DNA from: Streptomyces hawaiiensis
Lineage (GTDB): Bacteria; Actinomycetota; Actinomycetes; Streptomycetales; Streptomycetaceae
Assembly: GCF_004803895.1 (NCBI RefSeq)
Contig: NZ_CP021978.1
Coordinates: 3,720,001-3,784,000, forward strand
Reading direction: 5' to 3'
DNA length: 64,000 nucleotides
Positions 42,213-49,923 of this stretch are shown here, in pieces. Below the pieces are notes generated by a model. The model was not told where the DNA came from. It worked only from the letters and a program-made list of their open reading frames with translations, and made no database searches. A program made the position numbers and the translations under genes. How positions within the stretch are numbered: position 1 is the stretch's first letter; the number at the start of each line of letters is the position of its first letter.

Positions 42213-43073
42213 ATGGCGAACAAGGCGAACGTGACGGACCAGGCAGGCGCCGGAATCGGCGTCATCGGCGGCTCGGGGTTCTACTCCTTCCTCGACGACG
42301 TGACCGAGATCCAGGTCGACACCCCGTACGGGCCGCCCAGCGACTCCCTCTTCCTCGGTGACGTCGCCGGCCGGCGGGTCGCCTTCCTGCCGCGGCACGG
42401 ACGGGGCCACCACCTGCCGCCGCACCGGATCAACTACCGGGCCAACCTGTGGGCGCTGCGCTCGGTCGGCGTGCGCCAGGTCCTCGCCCCGTGCGCCGTG
42501 GGCGGCCTGCGCCCCGAGTACGGGCCGGGCACCCTGCTGGTGCCGGACCAACTGGTCGACCGCACGAAGTCCCGCGCCAACACCTACTTCGACGGGCTGC
42601 CGCTGCCCGACGGCTCGGTGCCCAACGTGGTGCACGTGTCGCTGGCCGACCCCTACTGCCCCACGGGGCGGGCCGTCGCGCTGAAGGCGGCACGCGGCCG
42701 GGACTGGGAGCCGGTGGACGGCGGCACGCTGGTCGTGGTCGAGGGGCCGCGGTTCTCGACGCGTGCGGAATCCTTGTGGCACCAGGCGCAGGGCTGGTCG
42801 GTGGTGGGCATGACCGGCCACCCCGAGGCGGCGCTCGCCCGTGAGCTGGCGCTCTGCTACACGTCCCTGACCCTGGTCACCGACCTGGACGCGGGCGCCG
42901 AGACGGGCGAGGGCGTCTCGCACGACGAGGTGCTGCGGGTGTTCGCGGCGAATGTGGACCGGCTGCGGGGGGTGCTGTTCGACGCGGTGGCCGGGCTGCC
43001 CGGGGAGGGCGAGCGGGACTGTCTGTGTGTGAGTGCGCTGGGCGGGATGGATCCGGGGTTCGCTTTGCCGTAG
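42213..43073 (+). CDS. mtnP: S-methyl-5'-thioadenosine phosphorylase
   Basis: 286-residue purine phosphorylase-family enzyme for methionine salvage and polyamine by-product removal. Motifs: GVIGGSGFY, PYGPPSDSLFLGDVAGRRVAFLPRHGRGH, LAPCAVGGLRPEYGPGTLLVPDQLVDRT, EGPRFSTRAES and GMTGHPEAALARELALCY. The PHRINYRANLWAL and PRFSTRAE signatures are diagnostic. ATG 42213. Some actinobacterial enzymes prefer methylthioinosine, so substrate base is not certain. Followed by the heptamer array. Confidence 0.92.
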   Translation: MANKANVTDQAGAGIGVIGGSGFYSFLDDVTEIQVDTPYGPPSDSLFLGDVAGRRVAFLPRHGRGHHLPPHRINYRANLWALRSVGVRQVLAPCAVGGLRPEYGPGTLLVPDQLVDRTKSRANTYFDGLPLPDGSVPNVVHVSLADPYCPTGRAVALKAARGRDWEPVDGGTLVVVEGPRFSTRAESLWHQAQGWSVVGMTGHPEAALARELALCYTSLTLVTDLDAGAETGEGVSHDEVLRVFAANVDRLRGVLFDAVAGLPGEGERDCLCVSALGGMDPGFALP

Positions 43074-43097
43074 GGCTGTGCGGCTCGGGGGGTGAGG

Positions 43098-43321
43098 GCG
43101 CTGGGTGCCGGGCGCTGGACGCCGGGCGCCGGGCGCCGGGCGCCGGAGGCGGGGTGCCGGGCGCTGGGTGCTGGACGCTGAGCGCCGGGCGCTGGGTGCT
43201 GGACGCGGGGTGCCGGACGCCGGACGCTGAGCGCCGGGCGCTGGGTGCTGGACGCTGGACGCGGGGTGCCGGACGCCGGACGCTGAGCGCCGGGCGCCGG
43301 GCGCCGGGCGCCGGGCGCCGG
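43098..43321. repeat. Heptanucleotide tandem array, 32 units
   Basis: Thirty-two consecutive 7-mers of consensus (g/a)(c/t)gc(c/t)gg; commonest units are GCGCCGG, GCGCTGG, GTGCTGG, GTGCCGG, ACGCCGG and ACGCTGA. A higher-order unit of seven or eight heptamers (from GCGCCGG to ACGCTGA) occurs twice in succession; in the second copy an extra ACGCTGG is inserted. Period 7 is not a multiple of 3 and open frames run through both strands, but none is a convincing gene. It lies between mtnP and the SAF-domain gene. Confidence 0.9.
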
Positions 43322-43328
43322 GCGTGGC

Positions 43329-43345
43329 AAGGGGAACGTCCCCTT
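43329..43345 (+). terminator. Short hairpin after heptamer array
   Basis: AAGGGGA-ACG-TCCCCTT forms a perfect 7-bp stem. It may end mtnP transcription, although the loop of three bases is short. Confidence 0.4.
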
Positions 43346-43357
43346 CGGGTGAGGGAG

Positions 43358-43385
43358 TTGTCCACAGGCCGGCGGTGGGTCCACA
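43358..43385. other. Two DnaA-box-like sites
   Basis: TTGTCCACA (43358-43366) equals the Streptomyces DnaA-box consensus I remember. GGGTCCACA (43377-43385) shares the TCCACA core. Both are followed by GGCC, i.e. a TCCACAGGCC repeat 19 bp apart on the same strand. They lie 36 bp beyond the heptamer array. The remaining gap (43386-43460) shows no gene. Confidence 0.5.
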
Positions 43386-43460
43386 GGCCCGAACGGGCGG
43401 TGGCGCGGGGCCTCATCGTGGGGAGCGCAAGCCGGTCCCTCGTCGCAGGTGGTGGTTCCC

Positions 43461-44051
43461 GTGTCCTTCGCTCGTTCCTCGGTCGTGCCCTCGTCTCCCT
43501 CCTGGTCGCTCGCCTCGTGCCCGCCCGGGGCCGAGGTGCCCGCGACCAGTGAGGTGCCGCGGTTCGATCCGGTACGGGTGCGCGGCGGTCACCGCTCCGG
43601 CCGGCTCGTCCGGCACCGGCGGCGGGCCGTGGCCGTCGGGCTCGCCGTCACCGCGACGGCACTCGTGGCTGCGGGCCCGCGCGATACCGACGGGGCCCGT
43701 GGTCATCCCCGGGCGCGACCTCCCGCGCACTCGGCGTCGGTGTCCGGGGAGCAGCCCGCGCACCCGCGCCGTGCCGCGGGGTCGGTGACGGCCCCGGTCC
43801 GGATCTCCGACGCTGCCACGGTGCGGTTGCTGCGGCCCGGCGACCGGGTCGACGTCATCGCCGCCGAGGGGGCGGTGCCGGGCGGCGATGCCCGGGTGGT
43901 CGCGCGGGGGGCCAGGGTGACGAAGGTGCCGGAGCCGGTGGAGGGCGCGGGCGACAGCGGGGCGCTGGTCGTGCTGTCGGTGCCACGGGCCACCGCCGCG
44001 CGGCTGGCCGGTGCGAGTGCCACCGGGCGGTTGGCGGTGACCCTGTGGTGA
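43461..44051 (+). CDS. SAF/RcpC-CpaB-like domain protein with membrane anchor
   Basis: 196 residues from GTG 43461, preceded by AGGTGGTGG. An alternative GTG at 43449 adds four residues. After an Arg-rich segment comes one hydrophobic stretch (AVAVGLAVTATALVAAG, ~residues 57-73), a Pro/Arg/Ala-rich linker, and a C-terminal RcpC/CpaB-like domain: VTAPVRISDAATVRLLRPGDRVDVIAAEGA..ARVVARGARVTKVP..LVVLSVPRATAARLAGASATGRLAVTL. In other bacteria this domain belongs to Flp pilus/outer-membrane assembly proteins. No other pilus gene is nearby, so function is unknown. Confidence 0.75.
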   Translation: MSFARSSVVPSSPSWSLASCPPGAEVPATSEVPRFDPVRVRGGHRSGRLVRHRRRAVAVGLAVTATALVAAGPRDTDGARGHPRARPPAHSASVSGEQPAHPRRAAGSVTAPVRISDAATVRLLRPGDRVDVIAAEGAVPGGDARVVARGARVTKVPEPVEGAGDSGALVVLSVPRATAARLAGASATGRLAVTLW

Positions 44052-44153
44052 CGTGCTCGTCAGAGGGACCCAGGTGCTCGGTACGGCCCCTCGTTGACGT
44101 AGGTTGCGGAGCGTTTTGTGCCACAAGCTGCTCGTGCGAGGAGAGGCCCCCAG

Positions 44154-44612
44154 GTGAGCGAGAAGAAGGATCCGAGTGTCTTGGAGGGCTTCAAGGCCTT
44201 CCTGATGCGCGGGAACGTCGTCGATCTGGCGGTGGCGGTGGTGATCGGTGCCGCCTTCACCAACATCGTCAACGCCATGGTGAAGGGGATCATCAACCCG
44301 GTCGTCGGCGCCATCGGGACCAAGAACCTCGACCACTACAGTTCGTGCCTGAGCTCGAGCTGCGAGGGCGAGCAGGGCATCCAGATCCTGTGGGGTTCCG
44401 TGCTCGGCGCCGCCCTGAGCTTCGTGATCACCGCGGCGGTCGTCTACTTCCTGATGGTCCTGCCCATGTCGAAGTACCTGGCCCGGCAGGAGGCCCGCCG
44501 CAAGGCGAAGGAGGGCACGCAGGAGGTCCTCGAGGTGACCGAGCTGGAGGTGCTGAAGGAGATCCGGGACGCCCTGATCGCCCAGCGCGGCTCGAGGCAC
44601 GACCGGCAGTAG
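44154..44612 (+). CDS. mscL: Large-conductance mechanosensitive channel MscL
   Basis: 152-residue emergency osmotic valve. VLEGFKAFLMRGNVVDLAVAVVIGAAFTNIVNAMVKGIINPVVG is the conserved TM1 with the gate. A periplasmic loop (residues ~60-80, CLSSSCEGEQG with two cysteines) precedes TM2 (VLGAALSFVITAAVVYFLMV) and a charged C-terminal helix. GTG 44154 has GAGAGG seven bases upstream; the longer ORF from 44118 lacks a site. Possibly cotranscribed with the SAF gene 102 bp upstream. Confidence 0.95.
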   Translation: MSEKKDPSVLEGFKAFLMRGNVVDLAVAVVIGAAFTNIVNAMVKGIINPVVGAIGTKNLDHYSSCLSSSCEGEQGIQILWGSVLGAALSFVITAAVVYFLMVLPMSKYLARQEARRKAKEGTQEVLEVTELEVLKEIRDALIAQRGSRHDRQ

Positions 44613-44655
44613 CGCGGCTGTTTCGGAGGTGGTGGGGCGGTCCGGCCCGGCCGGC

Positions 44656-44835
44656 TCAGAGGTGGTGGGGCGGCTTCTCGTCCAGGAAGCGCTTGAGGTC
44701 CGCCGCACTGCCGCCGGAGTCGGTGCGCTCGCCCCAGCCGCGGTCGGTGTCGTCGGAGGACTGCTGGTCGAGCGGATCGTCGAAGACCAGCGCGGGCTTG
44801 GGCTCACGCGGCTCGGAACCGGGGACGGTACTCAT
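44656..44835 (-). CDS. Small conserved acidic protein (59 aa)
   Basis: ATG 44835 gives MSTVPGSEPREPKPALVFDDPLDQQSSDDTDRGWGERTDSGG and then SAADLKRFLDEKPPHHL. The middle is Asp/Ser-rich, and the C-terminal FLDEKPPHHL motif seems constrained. I know such small proteins from other Streptomyces genomes without function. A 15-bp copy of its 3' coding end (GAGGTGGTGGGGCGG) recurs just past the gene. Convergent with mscL, divergent from the ltrA-like gene. Confidence 0.65.
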   Translation of the reverse strand: MSTVPGSEPREPKPALVFDDPLDQQSSDDTDRGWGERTDSGGSAADLKRFLDEKPPHHL

Positions 44836-44891
44836 GCAACCAGGGTACGGTCGCGGAGAAATTCCCCGTGCCTTCTGCTGTGCTGAGACGC

Positions 44892-46127
44892 ATGACGTCC
44901 AGCCCCACTCCCCCGCCCGTCCCCTCCGACGCGCCCGGCGGCGGCCGGGGACCACTGCGCAGGCTTCGGGCCCGTGGCCGCGACGAGGCGCACCGGACGG
45001 CCTCGCCGCTGGAGCTCTTCTTCGACCTGTGCTTCGTCGTGGCCGTCGCCCAGGCGGGCATCCAGCTGGTGCACTCCGTCGCCGAGGGGCACGCGGGCGA
45101 GGGGATCCTCGACTACGCGATGGTGTTCTTCGCCCTGTGGTGGGCGTGGATGAACTTCACCTGGTTCGCCTCGGCGTACGACAACGACGACGTCCTCTAC
45201 CGGGTCGTCACGCTGGTGCAGATCGCGGGTGTGCTGGTCCTCGCGGCGGGGGTCTCCCGGGCGTTCGAGGAGCACGAGTACCTCGTGGTCTGGCTGGGCT
45301 ACGTGATCATGCGGGTGGCCCTGGCGGCGCAGTGGCTGCGGGCGGCCCGTTCCACCGAGGGCCCGGAGCGCACGACGGCCCTGCGCTACGCCGGCGGCGT
45401 GCTGGCGTGCCAGGTCGGCTGGCTGGGGCTGCTGCTCCTGCCCGCGGGGGCCCGGCCCTGGTGGTTCCTGGTGATGGCGCTGCTGGAGATGTGCGTGCCG
45501 CCCTTCGCGGAGCGGGAGCGCACCACGTCCTGGCACCCCCGCCACATCGCGGAGCGATACGGGCTGTTCACCATCATCGTGCTCGGCGAGACCATCGCGG
45601 CGGCCACGATCGCGGTGAAGTCCGGCATCGACGAGAACGACGCACTGGGCGAGCTCCTCCCCATCGCGGCGGGCGGGCTGCTGGTCATCTTCGCGGCGTG
45701 GTGGATCTACTTCGTGGTCCCCATCCACGGCCATCTGCGGTCCAACCGGCAGGCGTTCCTGTGGGGCTACGGCCACTACCTGGTGTTCGCCTCGGCTGCG
45801 GCGATCGGGGCCGGGCTGGAGGTGGCGGTGGAGCAGACGGTCGGCAAGGCACACATCTCCACGCTGGCGGCGTCGGCGGCGGTGACGTTGCCGACGGCCC
45901 TGTACCTGCTCACGGTGTGGGTGCTGCACTCACGCCACTTCAAGCGGGGCATCTCCCAGCAGCTGGTGCTGCCGACGACGGCCCTGCTGGTGATCTGCTG
46001 CACGTTCCTGGGGCACTGGGCGGTGTTCGCGGCGGGTGTGGTCTGCGCGCTGTCGGTGGTGGCCGGAGAGACCCTGGCCGCGCGCCCGGCCGCGCGGGAG
46101 AGCGGGCCGGCGGCGCTGGCCGGGTGA
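44892..46127 (+). CDS. Low temperature requirement protein A (LtrA)-like membrane protein
   Basis: 411 residues from ATG 44892; an in-frame GTG at 44868 adds eight. About eleven hydrophobic segments. The first carries the LtrA signature: ASPLELFFDLCFVVAVAQAGIQLVH. The middle has ERYGLFTIIVLGETIAAATIAV, the second signature. LtrA was linked to growth at low temperature in Listeria; its molecular function is unknown. A Pro/Arg-rich cytoplasmic N-terminus precedes the membrane part. Confidence 0.87.
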   Translation: MTSSPTPPPVPSDAPGGGRGPLRRLRARGRDEAHRTASPLELFFDLCFVVAVAQAGIQLVHSVAEGHAGEGILDYAMVFFALWWAWMNFTWFASAYDNDDVLYRVVTLVQIAGVLVLAAGVSRAFEEHEYLVVWLGYVIMRVALAAQWLRAARSTEGPERTTALRYAGGVLACQVGWLGLLLLPAGARPWWFLVMALLEMCVPPFAERERTTSWHPRHIAERYGLFTIIVLGETIAAATIAVKSGIDENDALGELLPIAAGGLLVIFAAWWIYFVVPIHGHLRSNRQAFLWGYGHYLVFASAAAIGAGLEVAVEQTVGKAHISTLAASAAVTLPTALYLLTVWVLHSRHFKRGISQQLVLPTTALLVICCTFLGHWAVFAAGVVCALSVVAGETLAARPAARESGPAALAG

Positions 46128-46180
46128 GGGCGTCCGCGGTCCGGTCCCCGCGACGTCAACGGGCTGACGTGGCGCCCACC

Positions 46181-46232
46181 GGCTCGGTACACCCGCCGGG
46201 GCCGGGGGCTCGGTACACCCGCCGCGGCCGGG
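46181..46232 (+). repeat. 26-bp tandem direct repeat upstream of P1 peptidase
   Basis: Two adjacent copies of GGCTCGGTACACCCGCCG-(g/c)-GGCCGGG (46181-46206, 46207-46232) differ at one base. The second copy ends 21 bp before the peptidase ATG, i.e. in the promoter or leader. Confidence 0.85.
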
Positions 46233-46253
46233 GGCTGGACGAGACTGTGCCCC

Positions 46254-47294
46254 ATGACAGTTGACGCACTGACGGATGTCTCCGGCCTGCGGGTGGGGCA
46301 CGCGACCCGCACCGGAGACGGTTGGCTCACCGGCACCACGGTCGTGCTCGCCCCGGAGGGCGGGGCCGTGGCCGCCGTGGACGTGCGGGGCGGCGGGCCC
46401 GGCACCAGGGAGACGGACGCGCTGGATCCGCGCAATGTGGTGCGGAAGGTGGAGGCGGTCGTGCTGACCGGCGGCAGCGCGTACGGGCTCGACGCCGCGT
46501 CGGGAGTGATGGCCTGGCTGGAGGAGCGGGGGCGCGGGATCCGTGTCGGGGCGGACCCGGCGCATGTGGTGCCGGTGGTGCCCGCCGCCTGTGTCTTCGA
46601 TCTGGGGCGGGGCGGCGACTTCCGGGCCCGGCCGGACGCGGCGACCGGCCGTGCCGCGGTCGAGGCCGCCGCGGCGAGCGAGCTCGGCGCGCGGGTGCCC
46701 CAGGGGTGCGTGGGCGCGGGCACGGGAGCGGTGACCGGGGTGGTGAAGGGCGGCGTCGGCAGCGCGAGCACGGTGCTCGGCTCGGGGGTCACGGTGGCCG
46801 CGCTTGTGGTGGCCAACGCGGCGGGAGCGACGGTGGATCCGGAAACGGGGGTGCTGTACGGGGAGTTGTTCCAGGGGCGGGTGGAATACCCGGGGGAGGA
46901 GGTCCACGCGGCCGCGCAGCGGCGTCTCGCCGAGACGGCCGCGAGGAGCACGCCGCCCCCGCTCAACACGACGCTCGCGGTGGTCGCGACGGACGCGGAT
47001 CTGTCCAAGGCGCAGGCGCAGAAGCTGGCCGGCACGGCGCACGACGGCATCGCCCGCGCCGTGCGCCCGGTGCATCTCCTCAACGACGGGGACACGGTGT
47101 TCGCGCTGGCGACGGGCGACCGCGCCCTGGACGCCGCGGACCCGCTCGCCCTGAACGAGATCCTGGCGGCGGGTGCGGACATGGTGACGCGCGCGATCGT
47201 CCGGGCCGTGCGGGCCGCGGAGCCGGTGGACGGTCCGGGCGGGGCGTGGCCGTCGTACGGGGAGCTGTACGGCGAGTTGCACGGGGAGCTGTAG
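46254..47294 (+). CDS. P1/S58 family peptidase (DmpA/NylC-like)
   Basis: 346-residue self-processing Ntn-type aminopeptidase/amidase. N-terminal LTDVSGLRVGHAT, EAVVLTGGSAYGLDAASGVMAWLEERGRG and GCVGAGTGAVTG are typical. The autocleavage/nucleophile motif is LNTTLAVVATDADLSKAQAQKLA; by analogy with NylC the nucleophile Thr follows Asn there. The enzyme folds like DmpA, an L-/D-aminopeptidase, or nylon-oligomer hydrolase. No signal peptide. ATG 46254 is preceded by a 26-bp tandem repeat. Substrate unknown. Confidence 0.9.
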   Translation: MTVDALTDVSGLRVGHATRTGDGWLTGTTVVLAPEGGAVAAVDVRGGGPGTRETDALDPRNVVRKVEAVVLTGGSAYGLDAASGVMAWLEERGRGIRVGADPAHVVPVVPAACVFDLGRGGDFRARPDAATGRAAVEAAAASELGARVPQGCVGAGTGAVTGVVKGGVGSASTVLGSGVTVAALVVANAAGATVDPETGVLYGELFQGRVEYPGEEVHAAAQRRLAETAARSTPPPLNTTLAVVATDADLSKAQAQKLAGTAHDGIARAVRPVHLLNDGDTVFALATGDRALDAADPLALNEILAAGADMVTRAIVRAVRAAEPVDGPGGAWPSYGELYGELHGEL

Positions 47295-47339
47295 CGGCGG
47301 TCCGCCGAACTGGCCTGCGGCGCACAGGAGATCCACAGC

Positions 47340-47363
47340 GGAACCGGAATTTGTCGCGGTTCT
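47340..47363 (+). promoter_or_regulatory. SigE-like promoter of L,D-transpeptidase gene
   Basis: GGAAC-N16-TCT fits the envelope-stress sigma-E promoter pattern of Streptomyces as I recall it. It lies 112 bp before the start of a cell-wall L,D-transpeptidase, a functionally fitting target. Confidence 0.45.
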
Positions 47364-47474
47364 GTCACGTGACGGCCTTCATGGGGAACGGAAGGAACCC
47401 GACCGGCTCCCCGGCCCCTCTTCCCTCACGTACTGGAGCGGATCACGCAACATCACACGAACTGGGAGCAGCCC

Positions 47475-48692
47475 GTGACAACGCCGAACATTTCAGCGCG
47501 GCGCACTCTGGGGGCCTGTGCCGCCCTGATGGTCGGCGCCCTGACGCTCACCGCCTGCGGTGGCAGCGCCAACGCCAAGGACGACGAGAAGGGCGGCAAG
47601 GGCGGCACCAAGACGTCCGTCGCGAAGATCGCCATCTCGGCGAAGGACGGTTCGACCGGCGCGTCCATCAACGCGACCGGTGTGAAGGTCAGCGACGGGA
47701 AGCTGACCGACGTGAAGATGACGGTGGCGGGCAGCGGCGATGCCGTCGCGGGATCGGTCTCCGGCGACGGCAAGGTCTGGAAGCCGAAGGAGCAGCTGGA
47801 GCGCGGGACGAAGTACCAGATATCGGCGACCGCCCAGGACGCGGACGGCCGGACGGCCGCGGCCAACTCGATCTTCACGACGGTGACGTCGTCGAACAGC
47901 TTCATCGGGACGTACACGCCGGACAACGGCACGACGGTCGGTGTGGGCATGCCGGTCTCCTTCACCTTCGACAAGGCCATCACGGACCGCAAGGCCGTGC
48001 AGTCGCACATCTCGGTCACGTCCAGCAGCGGGCAGAAGGTCGTCGGGCACTGGTTCAACGGGCAGCGACTCGACTTCCGGCCGCAGGAGTACTGGAAGGC
48101 CGGCTCCAAGGTCACGATGAACATCGACCTGGACGGGGTCGAGGGCGCGAACGGCGTCTACGGCGTGCAGAAGAAGACGGTCACCTTCACGGTGGGCCGT
48201 GCGCAGGTCTCCACGGTGGACGCCAAGACCCAGACCATGACGGTCGTCCGGGACGGCAAGACCATCAAGACGATCCCGATCTCGGCGGGCAGCCCGCAGC
48301 ACACCACGTACAACGGGCAGATGGTGATCTCGGAGAAGTTCGTCCAGACCCGGATGAACAGCCGGACGGTCGGGCTGGGCGGTGAGTACGACATCCCGGA
48401 CGTGCCGCACGCGATGCGTCTGACGACGTCGGGCACGTTCATCCACGGCAACTACTGGTACAACAAGGGCAACCCGCCCTTCGGCCGCCAGGGCACCAGC
48501 CACGGCTGCGTCGGTCTCGCCGACGTCCAGGGCGCGGGGGGCAGCACGCCCTCCAAGTGGTTCTACGACAACTCCCTCATCGGGGACGTGGTGATCGTGA
48601 AGAACTCCCCCGACAAGACGGTGGCGCCGGACAACGGGCTCAACGGCTGGAACATGGCGTGGAGCCAGTGGGTCGCGGACAGCGCTTCCTGA
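47475..48692 (+). CDS. L,D-transpeptidase lipoprotein (Ig-like plus YkuD)
   Basis: 405-residue lipoprotein that makes 3-3 peptidoglycan cross-links. Type II signal ends at LTACGG (lipobox Cys ~28). Two bacterial Ig-like domains follow (residues ~50-250), as in mycobacterial LdtMt2. The YkuD catalytic domain ends with HGNYWYNKGNPP and SHGCVGL, with catalytic His, Ser-His-Gly-Cys. GTG 47475 has GGGAG upstream. Short hairpin with T5 downstream. Resembles S. coelicolor SCO3194 as I recall. A SigE-like promoter suggests envelope-stress induction. Confidence 0.94.
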   Translation: MTTPNISARRTLGACAALMVGALTLTACGGSANAKDDEKGGKGGTKTSVAKIAISAKDGSTGASINATGVKVSDGKLTDVKMTVAGSGDAVAGSVSGDGKVWKPKEQLERGTKYQISATAQDADGRTAAANSIFTTVTSSNSFIGTYTPDNGTTVGVGMPVSFTFDKAITDRKAVQSHISVTSSSGQKVVGHWFNGQRLDFRPQEYWKAGSKVTMNIDLDGVEGANGVYGVQKKTVTFTVGRAQVSTVDAKTQTMTVVRDGKTIKTIPISAGSPQHTTYNGQMVISEKFVQTRMNSRTVGLGGEYDIPDVPHAMRLTTSGTFIHGNYWYNKGNPPFGRQGTSHGCVGLADVQGAGGSTPSKWFYDNSLIGDVVIVKNSPDKTVAPDNGLNGWNMAWSQWVADSAS

Positions 48693-48719
48693 CCGGCTGA
48701 AGGACCACCTGAAGGACCG

Positions 48720-48736
48720 CCCCAACTGGGGTTTTT
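48720..48736 (+). terminator. Terminator after L,D-transpeptidase gene
   Basis: CCCC-AACT-GGGG followed by TTTTT: small intrinsic-type hairpin 28 bp after the stop. Confidence 0.55.
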
Positions 48737-48748
48737 GACGGACCGACC

Positions 48749-48777
48749 GGGCCGCGCGGGAACTTTTCGCGCGGCCC
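48749..48777. terminator. Second hairpin with AT-rich loop
   Basis: GGGCCGCGCG and CGCGCGGCCC are perfect 10-bp arms around a 9-nt loop (GGAACTTTT). It lies between the first terminator and the next gene; terminator or attenuator. Confidence 0.5.
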
Positions 48778-48883
48778 ACGCGTTTTCCCGGACGTACGTT
48801 TTCTCGGTTCCCGGACATGATGTCCGACCGAGGGGCTACCGTATGCACCCACAAGGTGACATGCAGCAACGCCGGGAGAAACC

Positions 48884-49630
48884 TTGAGCGTTCCGTACGA
48901 GACGGCAGCGTACGAACCCCACGACTCGCCCGAGTCTCCGGAGGAGCACCTCGCGCGACTCCTCGGCCGCGCCCTGAACTCCTTCGAGCTACCGGACGAG
49001 ACGATAAGGCGCCTGGACTGCGCGCTGGCGCACGACGGATCGCTGCACTCCGCGCACCACAGCGCGGGCCTGCACCGGGAGACGTACCGGCACACGTGGC
49101 TGCTCGCCGACGGTTCGGCGCTCACGCTCTGGGAGCTCGTCCACAACACCGCTGCGGGCAGCGAACCGCATCACGAGGTGTATGTCGACGAGGAGGAGCT
49201 GCGCGCCGCCACGACGCGGCTGCCGCTGCCGCCGGACACCCCGGACTTCGAACTGCCGGTGACGGTGCAGCTGGCGCCGGCTCCCGCGCCCCGGCACGCG
49301 TACGCCGCCGAGGACTCGGCGGACCACGCGCGCAGGTTACTGCGCCGGGCGGAGAACGCGGACCGGCCGGGCACGGACACGGCGGCCCTGCTGGCCACGG
49401 CGTCCGGGCACCAGATCACCCAGGCCTTCGGCCGGCCGTGCCGCGCGGGCCGGGCGGGGCTGGGCTTCTCGCTCTACGAGCACGCGTTCCTGCTGCACGA
49501 CGGCGAGGAGGTCTCCCTCTGGGAGGTCGAGCACACGGCGACGCCGGACGGGCGGCACATGTGCGAGGTGTACGCCAGCGAGGACGCGGCGCGCGAGGCC
49601 ATGGAGCGGCGGGCGGCGCAGCTCTCCTGA
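48884..49630 (+). CDS. DUF6227 family protein with a rare TTA codon
   Basis: 248-residue cytoplasmic protein without known function, recognised as the DUF6227 group of Streptomyces. It contains two similar halves: HRETYRHTWLLADGSALTLWELVHNT..HHEVYVDEEELRAA and GLGFSLYEHAFLLHDGEEVSLWEVEHTA..MCEVYASEDAAREA, so it arose by an internal duplication. TTG 48884 has GGGAG upstream. Codon 152 (49337-49339) is TTA, read only by the developmental tRNA bldA, so expression is probably confined to aerial growth. No other TTA codon was found in the genes of this window. Confidence 0.82.
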   Translation: MSVPYETAAYEPHDSPESPEEHLARLLGRALNSFELPDETIRRLDCALAHDGSLHSAHHSAGLHRETYRHTWLLADGSALTLWELVHNTAAGSEPHHEVYVDEEELRAATTRLPLPPDTPDFELPVTVQLAPAPAPRHAYAAEDSADHARRLLRRAENADRPGTDTAALLATASGHQITQAFGRPCRAGRAGLGFSLYEHAFLLHDGEEVSLWEVEHTATPDGRHMCEVYASEDAAREAMERRAAQLS

Positions 49631-49648
49631 GACAGGCCCCGCAAGCCC

Positions 49649-49807
49649 CTAGACGCCTCTGTCGCCGAGTTGGCGCACCAGCTCGGTGAAGGCGTCTCTC
49701 TCCTCGGTGGTCAGTTCCACGAACTCCGACCGGGGGCCCGTCTGCCGCTGTTGCGGGAGGGCGGGGAGCGGGTGGCCTTCGGGCCACCGGGAGAGGTGCT
49801 CGGGCAT
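49649..49807 (-). CDS. Small conserved protein (52 aa)
   Basis: Reads MPEHLSRWPEGHPLPALPQQ, then a Gly/Pro/Arg linker and FVELTTEERDAFTELVRQLGDRGV. The second half is a probable amphipathic helix (ELTTEERDAFTELVRQL). ATG 49807. No function known. Codon bias (GC3) and an intact frame on the minus strand support a gene. It lies between DUF6227 (convergent) and the fructose operon, with a strong hairpin upstream. Confidence 0.6.
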   Translation of the reverse strand: MPEHLSRWPEGHPLPALPQQRQTGPRSEFVELTTEERDAFTELVRQLGDRGV

Positions 49808-49822
49808 TGTCCCAGTAGATAC

Positions 49823-49852
49823 CACGGCCCGGGACTTCGGTCCCGGGCCGTG
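49823..49852. terminator. Strong terminator at end of fru operon
   Basis: CACGGCCCGGGAC-TTCG-GTCCCGGGCCGTG is a perfect 13-bp stem with a stable UUCG loop, then ATTTT on the plus strand. It lies 71 bp beyond the fruA stop. Confidence 0.85.
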
Positions 49853-49923
49853 ATTTTCGTGATCTATCTCGCAGGTGGCATGAACGGCTCACACGCCTCG
49901 AAAGGTGCGAACCTCACGTCTGT

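Noticed and set aside
43098..43321. CRISPR array
   Set aside because: Repeats are 7 bp and contiguous without unique spacers; no cas genes.
42857..43552. ORFs through the heptamer array with RRPAPGA-like repeats
   Set aside because: Repetitive peptide arises from a 7-bp period in any frame; no ribosome-binding site or conserved domain.
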